From assembly GCA_964464595.1 (NCBI GenBank), contig CAYXGW010000012.1, forward strand, positions 14,092-78,091: a stretch of 64,000 nt of DNA. Reading direction: 5' to 3'. The stretch is from JADFJB01 sp964464595. GTDB lineage: Bacteria; Zhuqueibacterota; JdFR-76; DREG01. Below the pieces are notes generated by a model. The model did not search any database and was not told the DNA's origin. It saw only the letters and a list, made by a program, of their open reading frames with translations. Position numbers and translations under genes: made by a program. This document shows positions 1-8,070 of the stretch, piece after piece (position 1 is the stretch's first letter; every line of letters starts with the position of its first letter).

Positions 1-1221
1 CTAGATACTCACACACTCTATGTACGTCCCAAGTTTAATCCTGATGGTGCAGATTTGGCTTTAAACACGCCAATCAATCTTCGCAGCACACCGCGACCCT
101 ATGATGAAGACAATGATGGTTTATTGGATGAAGACCCAACCAACGATCTGAATAGGGATGGCGCCATCACACGAATGCGGGTTAATAATCCAAACGGAAT
201 TTGGAAGATCAGTCAGGAAGATCAGCGGATTATGGTCCGCCGTGAGGATGGCGATTTATCCGGCAATTTCTATGATTTGTATTCCGAAGGAATCGATGAT
301 GATGATGATGGAACTTACAACGAAGATGGTATCGGCGGTATCGATATGAATCGTAATTTTCCGCGCAATTGGGGTCTGGAGTTTGAGCAGCGGGGCGCCG
401 GGCCATATCCACTTTCAGAGCCGGAAACCCGGGCAACGATTGAGTTTATCAATGCTCATCGGAATATTACCGGTGTTTTTCACGGCCATACTTCAGGCGG
501 CTTTTTATTCAGGCTGCCTTCAACCACTTCCTGGGATAACTATAATCTTTCCGATCAAAGGTTAATTCTTGAATTATCTGATAAATTTAAAACCACAACC
601 GGACAACGAGTAGTACCCAGTTATAGCAATCCCAGAATTCATCGGCATGGTACATTGATTAGCTGGTCTTATTGGGATTTTGGTGTGGTTGCATTTGTGC
701 CTGAATTCTGGGGTGGGTTTGGCCGGGATTATGATAAAAATGGCAACGTAACTGAAATCGAACGGCTGCGTTGGAATGATGAAGAATTGGATGGTTCCGG
801 ATTTGTTAACTGGCAGAGATTTAATCATCCAAAATTAGGACAAGTGGAGATTGGCGGTTGGAAAACCCGTTTTACCCGGCAGAATCCACCCACTCATCTC
901 CTTAAAGGGGAAATCGAAAAATATGTACCCTGGATGCAGTGGCTGGCTGAAATCAGTCCTCGTATTGTGATTAAAGAAGTTTCTTCGGAATTTATTGAAA
1001 AGAGTAAAATTGCGAAAATTACGGTTTTAATTGAAAATGAAGGATACTTGCCGACCAACATCACGCAAAGAGCATTGGATGCAAAAATTGCTTCACCTGT
1101 TCGTGTACTAGTGAACTTAAAAGATGCAGAACTTATATCAGGTAAAAAGCGGGTAGATATTGGGCATTTGAATGGCAAACGAGGAAGCCAGGGAGAATCG
1201 GCTGACTCCAAATACAATTGA
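1..1221 (+). CDS. M14-family zinc carboxypeptidase, 5' end outside window, frameshifted near its C-terminus
   Basis: The reading frame is open from base 1, so the N-terminus lies upstream. Visible M14 hallmarks are DMNRNFPRNWG (the Asn-Arg substrate-binding motif), FHGHTSGG (third zinc-ligand region) and FVPEFWGG (catalytic Glu region). An acidic DEDNDGLLDEDP stretch near the start could bind calcium. The product is probably a secreted peptidase. The second copy at 3849-4964 shows how this gene should end: here the frame breaks at about 1213 (two bases fewer than copy 2) and stops at 1221. The lost tail remains readable in another frame to about 1321. Loss of about 33 C-terminal residues may or may not abolish activity. 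Family assignment is firm; functionality is uncertain. Confidence 0.85.
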   Translation, partial: LDTHTLYVRPKFNPDGADLALNTPINLRSTPRPYDEDNDGLLDEDPTNDLNRDGAITRMRVNNPNGIWKISQEDQRIMVRREDGDLSGNFYDLYSEGIDDDDDGTYNEDGIGGIDMNRNFPRNWGLEFEQRGAGPYPLSEPETRATIEFINAHRNITGVFHGHTSGGFLFRLPSTTSWDNYNLSDQRLILELSDKFKTTTGQRVVPSYSNPRIHRHGTLISWSYWDFGVVAFVPEFWGGFGRDYDKNGNVTEIERLRWNDEELDGSGFVNWQRFNHPKLGQVEIGGWKTRFTRQNPPTHLLKGEIEKYVPWMQWLAEISPRIVIKEVSSEFIEKSKIAKITVLIENEGYLPTNITQRALDAKIASPVRVLVNLKDAELISGKKRVDIGHLNGKRGSQGESADSKYN

Positions 1222-1389
1222 ATATATTGTCCGTGTAGATGGAAAATATCCCTCGCTTTCTGTAACTGTCCAATCAGAAAAAGGTGGGACGGTGCGTAAG
1301 GATATTTATTTAAGAGATTAATAAATTGTTAGAAAAACATATATAATGTTTGGTTTCAGTGGGTGCCGGATTTCAGCTCACAGAATTTG

Positions 1390-1470
1390 ATTAACAGTAC
1401 AAAATTTGATGGGGCTCGAGATTTGGAAAACACGCACGAGCCCCGCAATTCGTTGGAAACCATTGTTATG
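1390..1470. repeat. attC-like palindrome A
   Basis: Inverted arms: GGGGCTCG at 1411-1418 pairs perfectly with CGAGCCCC at 1437-1444. Outside this the arms continue imperfectly to TTAACA (1391-1396) and TGTTAT (1464-1469). A long imperfect stem ending in TAAC/GTTA is the layout of integron attC sites. It sits between the first M14 copy and the serine hydrolase gene. Confidence 0.45.
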
Positions 1471-1496
1471 TGTTCTCTTCATTTCTCTTGTCCTCA

Positions 1497-1558
1497 GCGG
1501 TTGGTGCATGTGCCGTGCGAGCACACAGTCCACATGGACATATGCCCTTTGTTGGGCA
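1497..1558. repeat. Imperfect palindrome with GTTGGGC core-like box
   Basis: GTTGGGC at 1551-1557 reads GCCCAAC on the minus strand, fits the integron core consensus RYYYAAC and lies just past the serine hydrolase stop. The arms GGTGCATGTGCC and GGACATATGCC pair imperfectly. It may be the left half of the attC that starts the region ending at palindrome A. Confidence 0.35.
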
Positions 1559-1574
1559 AAGTATTCTTTTTTCC

Positions 1575-2678
1575 TTAATTCTCTCCCAGATAGTAGTTTG
1601 TTACTTCCGCATTAATTTTTGTAAAGGCATCTCCCACAAATTCTCCTTCTCCCCAATTAGTTAAAATTACAATTCCCAATTTGTATTCTGGGTAAATTGT
1701 CAGGGAAGAAGCATAACCGTCTATATCTCCGCCGTGATATATGATCTGAGTATTCCGCTTTTTCGAATCAATTATAAAGCACCCCAACCCGTAATTCCAT
1801 GTTTTGTTTATCTTAAAATATTTAGTCTGCTGAACTTTATTGATTTCGTTGTCGGACAACAACACAATTATGAATTTATTTAAGTCCGAAATCGAACTGA
1901 AAATATTACCAGCACCGGATAAAGTTTCCATGTTCCAAGGGTCTGTTCTTTTATGGGGCGAAACTTCCAAATAAGGAATTGCCAATCTATCCTTAAAATC
2001 GTCTTCAAAAACCAATGATGTGTTGTCCATAGCATAGGTGGAGAAAATATTTTCGTCCATTAGCTTTGAAAGGCTCTTTCCCATTAGGTTTTCCATTGCA
2101 ATTCCCAAAACGCCATATCCGAAATTGGAATAATTGTATCTCACTCCGATTACTGTGTCGATAGTCACTAACTCAATCCCTCTGAGCATTTCTTCTTTCG
2201 AATAGCCATTGATTGGATTTGGGTCAATTCTTTGAAGGTTTTCGGGGTATCTTGGAAATTCGGATGAATGAGTTGCGATTTCTTTTATCGTAACAATCTG
2301 TCCAGTTGGCGATTTTGGAAATTTAATCGTAGGAGGAAAGAAATCGGCTAGTGTATCGGTAATTGATATTATTTGTTGATTTATCAATTTCGCCAGCAAA
2401 TGTCCCGTAAACACTTTCGTTACTGACCCCAATTGGTAAATTGTATTTTCATTGGCTGCAACCTTCTCTTCTACGTTTGAGTATCCATATCCTTTGGCTA
2501 AAACCGTCTTGCCGTCTTTAACGATTCCTATTGCAATACTTGGAATCTTCTTTTCGGCAGTCAAGGCATTTATCATGCTATCAAGATTTAACCTCTCGAA
2601 TTTACTTGACTTGCTCTTTTGAGCGTTGCATGATTGCATCATTGTTAGGATGAGAATCAGTACTGTTATTCTTTTCAT
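1575..2678 (-). CDS. Serine hydrolase of the beta-lactamase class C / D-aminopeptidase family, lipoprotein
   Basis: Penicillin-binding-protein-like serine hydrolase. The SxxK motif is SVTK in LGSVTKVFTG, the second motif is YSN in YNYSNFGYG, and the third is HGG in YHGGDIDGY. Such proteins act on D-amino acid peptides, esters or beta-lactams; the substrate here cannot be told. The frame stays open further upstream, but the start at 2678 is chosen because AAAGGAAAT precedes the ATG there and the protein then begins MKRITVLILI with a lipobox-like MMQSC, so it is probably anchored in the outer envelope. About 367 residues, normal for the family. GCCCAAC/GTTGGGC boxes lie on both sides of the gene, which makes it the clearest cassette candidate in this island. 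Confidence 0.85.
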   Translation of the reverse strand: MKRITVLILILTMMQSCNAQKSKSSKFERLNLDSMINALTAEKKIPSIAIGIVKDGKTVLAKGYGYSNVEEKVAANENTIYQLGSVTKVFTGHLLAKLINQQIISITDTLADFFPPTIKFPKSPTGQIVTIKEIATHSSEFPRYPENLQRIDPNPINGYSKEEMLRGIELVTIDTVIGVRYNYSNFGYGVLGIAMENLMGKSLSKLMDENIFSTYAMDNTSLVFEDDFKDRLAIPYLEVSPHKRTDPWNMETLSGAGNIFSSISDLNKFIIVLLSDNEINKVQQTKYFKINKTWNYGLGCFIIDSKKRNTQIIYHGGDIDGYASSLTIYPEYKLGIVILTNWGEGEFVGDAFTKINAEVTNYYLGEN

Positions 2679-2697
2679 TTTTATTTCCTTTATTCGT

Positions 2698-2766
2698 GCC
2701 CAACGGTTGGGTATGTTCATTGTGTTTATGCCACCAAATCGAATGGACAAACACAATTGTCTACAT
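2698..2766. repeat. attC-like half site with GTTGGGC boundary
   Basis: GCCCAAC (2698-2704) and GTTGGGT (2706-2712) are back-to-back integron core-type boxes. Next to them 2716-2732 and 2744-2760 form an imperfect stem (GTTCATTGTGTTTATGCC against GGACAAACACAATTGTC). On the minus strand GTTGGGC lies 20 bases before the serine hydrolase start, where a cassette junction would be expected. Confidence 0.4.
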
Positions 2767-2800
2767 TTTTCTTTTGCGGTTTTCATGTATCTCCTCTAAC

Positions 2801-2931
2801 ACATAACGGCATGTTTCACCTGCTGTCGTTTTGATTATCCCAAATGTGATGTTAATTCAAACTTGCATGCAAAGCCACTGTGAAAATCACGACCGAAGTT
2901 AGGCAGGCAGGTACAAACGATAGTTATACCG
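2801..2931. repeat. attC-like palindrome B
   Basis: The left arm begins ATAACGGCATGTTTCACCTGC (2803-2823, one base trimmed when pairing). The right arm, read in reverse complement from 2927, begins ATAACTATCGTTTGTACCTGC. The arms match with small bulges over about 22 bases around a loop of about 80 bases. The right end lies within about 15 bases of the stop codon of the NTF2-like gene, the usual gene-attC spacing in cassettes. Confidence 0.5.
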
Positions 2932-2941
2932 CGTACAACCT

Positions 2942-3418
2942 TTACGGTCGCGGACGACTATTCCACATATCCAAATGCATGCGCCACAGCCCATCGTCAC
3001 CCCTCTTCCACACCACCAAATACTTTCCGTAGACTGGGCCCCAGGCTTTTCCGTCGTTCTCTCCACTGATTTCATAGTGTCCAAAATCCGATGCCATCGA
3101 TCCTGACACCTCTATCTCTTTTGGGATCAGCTTATGGTGTGTGATACGTCTGCCCTTTGGCAGTTTCCAGTACCGTTCAATCGCTTCCTTGCCGCGTATG
3201 TATTCAGCGTTATTCGGAAAAATTACGGCATCATTAGTGTACACAGAGACCATGGTGGCCACATCGCCTTCGATGTATGCTTGCGAGAATTGGTTTGCCA
3301 GGATAGCTAGCGTATCAATGATAGCCTGATTGTTTTTAGTCTCGTTTACTTCTGGTTGAACCTGACAGCCCAGACTAGTCAACAAGCAGAAAAGAGATAT
3401 GGCGCGTTTGACGTTCAT
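2942..3418 (-). CDS. DUF4440 / SnoaL-like (NTF2 fold) lipoprotein
   Basis: 158 residues. The N-terminus MNVKRAISLFCLLTSLGC is a lipoprotein signal with lipobox SLGC. The rest is an NTF2-like cone: an N-terminal helix (QAIIDTLAILANQFSQAYIEGD), then VYTNDAVIFPNN, IRGKEAIERYW and a C-terminal sheet ending VVWKRGDDGLWRMHLDMWN, the pattern of DUF4440 proteins. These bind small ligands or act as accessory enzymes; no specific activity can be assigned. AAGGAA precedes the ATG. The gene is followed almost immediately by palindrome B, consistent with a mobile cassette. Confidence 0.8.
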   Translation of the reverse strand: MNVKRAISLFCLLTSLGCQVQPEVNETKNNQAIIDTLAILANQFSQAYIEGDVATMVSVYTNDAVIFPNNAEYIRGKEAIERYWKLPKGRRITHHKLIPKEIEVSGSMASDFGHYEISGENDGKAWGPVYGKYLVVWKRGDDGLWRMHLDMWNSRPRP

Positions 3419-3694
3419 TTGAAAATTCCTTTATATATATGGTATAGGTATAACATAGGTATAAGCGAGTCGCTCATACTTATTTATAGGTGGACAAATA
3501 TAGTCGTTCATCCAAAACGACGCTTATTCTTTTTATTTTATAAAAACAGATACTTACATGCATTTTTTACGTTTCTCCATCCAGTATAGGCGACTGATCT
3601 AAACCGGTTCAAGCCGATGTTATTTTATACGATCCACAGGGCTGCAAACACCTTCACCACCCTGGATCAAAACATGTGTGTAAACCATGATCTG
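3419..3694. other. Non-coding stretch upstream of the NTF2-like gene
   Basis: AT-rich, no convincing gene on either strand. On the minus strand a tandem TTATACCTATGTTATACCTA motif and TATATATAAAGG lie just upstream of the NTF2-like start; the latter could serve as a -10 region. Confidence 0.4.
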
Positions 3695-3815
3695 GAATTT
3701 TGGTTTTCGAGAATTTGAAATTGTGTTGCAACATTTCCATGGTTCTCCAACGGATTATTCTATTTTTAAAAAGATTAAATAGTAATAACTACATAATTGA
3801 AAGTCAAGAAAAATA
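3695..3815. repeat. Direct repeat R1, copy 1 (about 120 bp)
   Basis: Matches 7297-7413 in the same orientation, starting at ATTTTGGTTTT and running through GAGAATTTGAAATTGTG, CAACATTTCCAT and CCAACGGATTATTC to GAAGTCAAGAAAAATATTTG, with scattered substitutions. The two copies bracket the truncated M14 copy, the 75-residue gene and the metallopeptidase pair. Confidence 0.85.
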
Positions 3816-3848
3816 TTTGTATACCCAAACCATCGCTCTCATAAGTAT

Positions 3849-4964
3849 TTGTTTTTATGGGTCGTATTTTTTTTAAGCGATGGAATCGGTTTTTATTTCT
3901 TAGGCGATTTCTATGATTTATATTCCGAAGGGTTCGATGATGATGGTGATGGATATTACAACCAAGATGGCATCGGCGGCATCGATATGAATCGTAATTT
4001 TCCACGCAATTGGGGCTTGGAATTTGAACAGCGGGGCGCCGGGCCATATCCACTTTCGGAACCGGAAACCCGGGCAACGATTGAATTTATCAATGCTCAT
4101 AAGAATATTACCGGTGTTTTTCACGGCCATACCTCGGGCGGCTTTTTATTCAGGCTGCCTTCAACCACTTCCTGGGATAATTATAATCTTTCGGATCAAA
4201 GACTCATTCTTGAATTATCTGGTAAATTTAAAACCACAACCGGACAACGAGTAGTGCCGAGTTATAGCAATCCCAGACTTCATCGACATGGCACATTGAT
4301 TAGTTGGTCCTACTGGGATTTTGGTGTGGTTGCATTTGTACCGGAATTCTGGGGTGGGTTTGGCCGGGATTACGATAAAAGTGGCAACGTAACTGAAATC
4401 GAACGACTGCGTTGGAATGATGAAGAATTGGGTGGTTCCGGATTTGTCAACTGGCAAAAATTTGATCATCCGAAATTAGGACAAGTGGAGATTGGCGGTT
4501 GGAAAAGCCGTTTTACCCGGCAGAATCCACCAACTCATCTCCTTAAAGGGGAAATCGAAAAATATGTACCCTGGATGTTGTGGCTGGCTGAAGTCAGTCC
4601 TCGTATTGTGATAAAAGAAGTTTCTTCAGAATTTATTGAAAAGAGTAAAATTGCGAAAATTACCGTTCTCATTGAAAATGAAGGATACTTGCCAACCAAC
4701 ATCACACAAAGAGCATTGGATGCAAAAATTGCTTCACCTGTTCGTGTTGTGGTGGATTTGAAGGATGCTGAACTTATATCAGGCAAAAAGCGGGTAGATA
4801 TTGGGCATTTGAATGGCAAACGAGGTAGCCAGGGAGAAGCGGCCGATTCCAAATATACCGTTGAATATATTGTCCGTGTAAATGGAAAATATCCTTCGGT
4901 TTCTGTAACTGTCCAATCAGAAAAAGGTGGGGCGGTGCGTAAGGATTTTGAAGTAAAGGATTAA
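3849..4964 (+). pseudogene. Truncated second copy of the M14 carboxypeptidase
   Basis: From about 3906 to 4964 this is nearly the same protein as the first gene in the window, starting at FYDLYSEG and keeping DMNRNFPRNWG, FHGHTSGG and FVPEFWGG. Everything N-terminal to that is missing and replaced by unrelated low-complexity sequence; the frame opens only at a TTG at 3849. Without the signal peptide and the N-terminal zinc-ligand HxxE region it cannot be an active secreted carboxypeptidase. Unlike the first copy its C-terminus is intact (ends GGAVRKDFEVKD). Homology to the first copy stops about 15 bases after the stop codon, just where palindrome C begins. Best read as a partial duplication. 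Confidence 0.8.
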
Positions 4965-4980
4965 AAAATTATTAGAAAAA

Positions 4981-5106
4981 AAATAACTCTACGCATGACC
5001 GGCGCGATTTATCAACATAAAACATTGAAAAGAAAAGCAACCGCAATGTTCCACCAAATCTGAAAACGCTTCATGGCAAGAGTCCGTGTCAATGCGATTG
5101 TTATGT
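4981..5106. repeat. attC-like palindrome C
   Basis: The left arm ATAACTCTACGCATGACCGG (4983-5002) matches the reverse complement of the right arm ending at 5104, ATAACAATCGCATTGACACGG, with small gaps. The loop is about 80 bases. Termini ATAAC/GTTAT are as in palindrome B. It lies between the truncated M14 copy and the 75-residue gene. Confidence 0.5.
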
Positions 5107-5142
5107 GCCCGAGCCCTACTTTGTGTTGCTATAACAATAAAA

Positions 5143-5370
5143 TTACAATTCCTGCAACCATTTCCTGCAGTTTGCAGCCATCCCGCTATTGCCCGAGGCT
5201 TCAGCAGCTGACAACATTCTTCTAAGTGCACGACGCTGTCCTTCCACATCATTAGCCTTTTGGAAGTTCCCTAGAGCCGAGTTATACAGCTTGAAGGCCC
5301 TTGCTGATGCGCCCCCTTCCATAAACCTGTCTCCCATATCCAAATGTCGCTCTGCTTTCGGTTTTGACAT
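5143..5370 (-). CDS. Small TPR-like helical protein
   Basis: 75 residues, no signal peptide. Two predicted helical hairpins: AERHLDMGDRFMEGGASARAFKLYNSALGNFQKAND, then VEGQRRALRRMLSAAEASGNSGMAANCRKWLQEL. The alternating small and aromatic residues (A..LY..AL..F) resemble tetratricopeptide repeats, so a protein-binding adaptor is plausible but not demonstrated. GGAGTAATGACCA precedes the ATG, giving a credible ribosome site. It stands alone between two minus-strand accessory genes and next to palindrome C. No specific family recognised. Confidence 0.6.
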   Translation of the reverse strand: MSKPKAERHLDMGDRFMEGGASARAFKLYNSALGNFQKANDVEGQRRALRRMLSAAEASGNSGMAANCRKWLQEL

Positions 5371-5466
5371 TGGTCATTACTCCATTTTTATTATTTTTCC
5401 CTTGAATAGGTAATCAGTGGCTATCCAGTTTTTCTTATTCAGTACCACAGGTCTGCACTTGAGTTG

Positions 5467-6714
5467 TTAGCCGCGAATTCGTTCTTTAGTCATTTTGCAA
5501 ACTTCAGGCGTAATGTTTTTGAACCATTCCAAAATTAACGACATCTCGCCCGTTTCAAACCAGTCTGTAACTATATCAGCAGTATCAGAACCCACAATTT
5601 GTTCGATCCATCCTCTTATTGTCTGTATTCGTAGTTTAGGTGGGGGATGTCCGGTGAGCAGTACAATGTCAGCCGGAATATCATAGATATCTCTACAAAC
5701 CTGTTCCAATAACTCGTCTATGGAAAAAAAAATGAATGAGCCATTTAATCTCTTAATAAATTCACGCTCACGAATTTTTGGGTTGTCAATTTGTGTGAAA
5801 GGTGCCAAGGATAAATCGAAACCAAATTGATCCGCTTCTGTTTCAATATTCCACCGTGTTATCGTTTCATGTGGTAAATCGCTCAGGTGACCTTGAAATA
5901 TTAGATTTTCGGCCTTGAAGTTTGGACTACGTATACATGCCAATAGAGACCTAGGTCCCGAGGAATTTGCAAATTTGTCGTCATAATTCAGTAAGTGATT
6001 CCCCAAAATGTGTCCGAACTCATGAGCAATCACAAACCGAACCGTACTGATCGAATGACTGACACATACATCGGCAATAGCTCCACCTTGTGCAGGATAA
6101 GGAGCTGGAAGAGCCTCTCGATATTTTAGGAAAACCAAAATCAAATCAGAAATTGTCTCAACTGCATCCTTTGTCGATAAAAGAGAGGCCACTCTTTGGG
6201 GTCTGTCTTTCGTGCAGTCATAGGACGTATGGGCCACGATCTCGTTACTTAAAAAGAATATTTTCATGCAGTTATATACCAAAGCGAATATCTCATGGTA
6301 GACTAATATTAGTGCACCATTTTTTGTTTTTCTCACGTTCGCATTAAAGTCAATTTTCGGAATCCAACCACAAAAGACTGGGATAGGCAATGAGTACATG
6401 GTAGTTTGATTGAGGTTGTTCAATATTTGGGTTGCTTCAAGTAGATCGTACATGATATCTCCAAGTAGAACCTTAAAAGGCAGCCTATGCGAGCCCTTTA
6501 GTCTTGATCGAATCAACTCCTTTTCTGACTTGCCGTCCAAATAGGCATCCGGCACTCCTTGTCTCTGGGCGGATTTTTTTTCTTCTCGAATTATCTTTTT
6601 AATCTTGTCGATTGAAACTATCTTAAGTGGATCGAGTTTCGTGGGATCAAAATTGATTGTTGAACAGTACTGTAAATAATCTGCTTCTAATATTGAATTA
6701 CTCAACACTTGCAT
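5467..6714 (-). CDS. HExxH zinc metallopeptidase (gluzincin type), cytosolic
   Basis: About 415 residues with no signal peptide. The catalytic motif is HEFGHILGNHLL near residue 231, followed about 60 residues later by ETEADQFGFDLSLA, whose Glu or Asp would be the third zinc ligand; this is the arrangement of M48/M78 (ImmA/IrrE-like) peptidases. The N-terminal half is helical and not recognised. The frame is open to 6789, but ATG 6714 is preferred because it overlaps the upstream small gene by only 17 bases, implying translational coupling. GTG 6708 is an alternative. The stop codon lies within GGCTAAC, a core-like box shared with the palindrome after the M64 gene. Pairing with a Pepco/trypco-like protein suggests a peptidase-centred conflict or regulatory module; target unknown. 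Confidence 0.75.
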   Translation of the reverse strand: MQVLSNSILEADYLQYCSTINFDPTKLDPLKIVSIDKIKKIIREEKKSAQRQGVPDAYLDGKSEKELIRSRLKGSHRLPFKVLLGDIMYDLLEATQILNNLNQTTMYSLPIPVFCGWIPKIDFNANVRKTKNGALILVYHEIFALVYNCMKIFFLSNEIVAHTSYDCTKDRPQRVASLLSTKDAVETISDLILVFLKYREALPAPYPAQGGAIADVCVSHSISTVRFVIAHEFGHILGNHLLNYDDKFANSSGPRSLLACIRSPNFKAENLIFQGHLSDLPHETITRWNIETEADQFGFDLSLAPFTQIDNPKIREREFIKRLNGSFIFFSIDELLEQVCRDIYDIPADIVLLTGHPPPKLRIQTIRGWIEQIVGSDTADIVTDWFETGEMSLILEWFKNITPEVCKMTKERIRG

Positions 6715-7063
6715 CCACTTTTGGCGTAAGAACGAACTGTAAACCTGCTTGCGAAGCGACGCTCCCCTTAACTGCGGATAATAATGCAACCTCTCCAGAT
6801 GCGGTTACTGCTAATGAGAAAGTAACGGAACCAATATCAAACATAGATTCTGAAAGATCAATTTTCCCCATTGCTTCAGTTAACTGCATAAGACAGTTAC
6901 TGATGTTTTTTTCTAACACATCAATTTCAATATCTAAGATTTGTGAACTCTGGTTATGCACAAACTTTTCAATGTCCCATCTTGCATCCATTTTACTGTC
7001 ATTGCTGTCTATAGCTGGAATATGGAAATTGTCAACCATAACCGGCAAGGTCTTTTTTCTCAT
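6698..7063 (-). CDS. Pepco/trypco-like small protein preceding the metallopeptidase
   Basis: 121 residues. The ATG at 7063 is chosen because GAGGAG stands 5-7 bases upstream; a GTG two codons earlier overlaps that site. The protein has a middle amphipathic helix (ILDIEIDVLEKNISNCLMQLTEAMGKI) and a C-terminal beta-rich segment, VTFSLAVTASGEVALL then GLQFVLTPK. That end resembles the beta-sandwich end of peptidase-co-occurring (Pepco) or trypsin-co-occurring (trypco) domains, known from predicted NTP-dependent conflict systems as adaptors next to peptidase effectors. The resemblance was judged by eye. Its stop overlaps the start of the HExxH peptidase gene, so the two are probably co-translated partners. 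Confidence 0.55.
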   Translation of the reverse strand: MRKKTLPVMVDNFHIPAIDSNDSKMDARWDIEKFVHNQSSQILDIEIDVLEKNISNCLMQLTEAMGKIDLSESMFDIGSVTFSLAVTASGEVALLSAVKGSVASQAGLQFVLTPKVDASVE

Positions 7064-7296
7064 AATCACTCCTCTTCTGCTTCTACCTAATCTGTTAGAC
7101 TGAACAATTCAAGTCAATCAATTGAAATATGAACTTGTTGTTTCTACGAACACATAACATAATAACATGTGAGCATATTGAAGTATTATGCAACGCACTT
7201 CACGTTGTAATCCCCAAGTACCTTGATGATGTCTGCGCAGGATACCTGTTACAGGATATTTGTATCGAATGGCCACCCGAACCCTATCCAACAATT
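7064..7296. other. Non-coding stretch upstream of the metallopeptidase pair
   Basis: No gene seen. It contains GTCTAAC followed by ATTAGGT on the minus strand at about 7085-7100, and ATGTTATGTGTTCG (minus strand, about 7148-7162), which recalls the GTTATGTG ends of palindromes A-C. A complete second arm was not found. Confidence 0.3.
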
Positions 7297-7413
7297 TTGG
7301 TTTTTGAGAATTTGAAATTGTGCGGTGCAACATTTCCATTGTTCCCCAACGGATTATTCAATTTTTGAATTGATCGAAAATAACTACTATTTCATTGGAA
7401 GTCAAGAAAAATA
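7297..7413. repeat. Direct repeat R1, copy 2
   Basis: Second copy of the repeat at 3695-3815, same orientation. Conserved from ATTTTGGTTTTTGAGAA to GAAGTCAAGAAAAATATTTG with scattered point differences. Confidence 0.85.
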
Positions 7414-7447
7414 TTTGAGTTCATTCAAAAAAAGTTTGTGATCTCCT

Positions 7448-7669
7448 GATTACAATATAATAATATTATTTAGCAATATAAGAATTGTGGTTTCTATAAT
7501 CAAGTTGGATTTATTTGCTATTAAGAGGATTTGAGACTATTTCAAAAATACTTTGACAAAACTTATAAAAAGAACCCTATTAAAATTGGAGCCTGAAAAT
7601 ATTTAATGATACTTTAACAAAATATTTCCACATTAATTGTTTGAGACTTCTGAAAAATAATAATAATGC
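7448..7669. repeat. Direct repeat R2, copy 1 (about 220 bp)
   Basis: Matches 8353-8576 in the same orientation: GATTACAA, ATATAAGAATTGTGGTTTC, AATCAAGTTGGATTTATTTG, AAAATTGGAGCCTGAAAATA and CAAAATATTTCCACATTAAT are shared, with small indels between. The pair encloses the small membrane-protein gene and the decayed HicB-like gene. Non-coding. Confidence 0.9.
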
Positions 7670-7713
7670 GTTGAATGGTTTGTTATTTTTTAGTGTATAA
7701 TTTTTATCTTCTG

Positions 7714-8070
7714 TTAAATGGGTTTGACTCCAGCAAGGTAGGCTGCTGTTGCTCCAAGAAGAATCACAAGCCACCAAATAGTTTTACCCAACTCAGGTTT
7801 TCGGTTGATCACTGCAAGCAAACCACCTAAGATCACCCAAATAACTAATTTCCCAATTACCCAAGGTTGCCAACCATATTGATAGCGAGCTAATAATCCA
7901 AATCCTCCCAGTAGCACCAAAAATAATCCTATACCATTGCTAATGAAAGCAAAACGCTTTAACTTTTTATCATCACTCCCTAAAATACTACGAACAATAA
8001 GCCCTCCAAAGGAGAGGAAAGTCAGCATGACGCCCACTAAATGAATTATTTTATAAATATATACTGGCAT
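7714..8070 (-). CDS. Small four-helix membrane protein, SirB-like
   Basis: 118 residues forming four hydrophobic segments: HLVGVMLTFLSFGGLIV, FAFISNGIGLFLVLLGGFGLL, WVIGKLVIWVILGGLLAV and IWWLVILLGATAAYLAGV. The opening YIYKIIHLVG with an early histidine resembles SirB/DUF-type inner-membrane proteins of unknown function that carry a conserved His in the first helix. No catalytic motif is seen. It lies alone inside the R2 repeat pair. The decayed HicB-like frame runs into its first codons, so the two were adjacent before decay. Confidence 0.65.
   Translation of the reverse strand: MPVYIYKIIHLVGVMLTFLSFGGLIVRSILGSDDKKLKRFAFISNGIGLFLVLLGGFGLLARYQYGWQPWVIGKLVIWVILGGLLAVINRKPELGKTIWWLVILLGATAAYLAGVKPI

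Noticed and set aside
1363..1664. Short plus-strand open frames of 64-71 codons
   Set aside because: They overlap each other, the palindromic sites and the end of the serine hydrolase gene, have no ribosome sites and look non-coding.
3849..4964. Second M14 copy as a functional shorter peptidase
   Set aside because: It lacks the N-terminal zinc ligands and signal peptide, and starts in unrelated sequence at a TTG without a ribosome site.
5411..5472. Possible further attC site after the metallopeptidase
   Set aside because: GGCTAAC is present at one end, but I could not align a convincing second arm.
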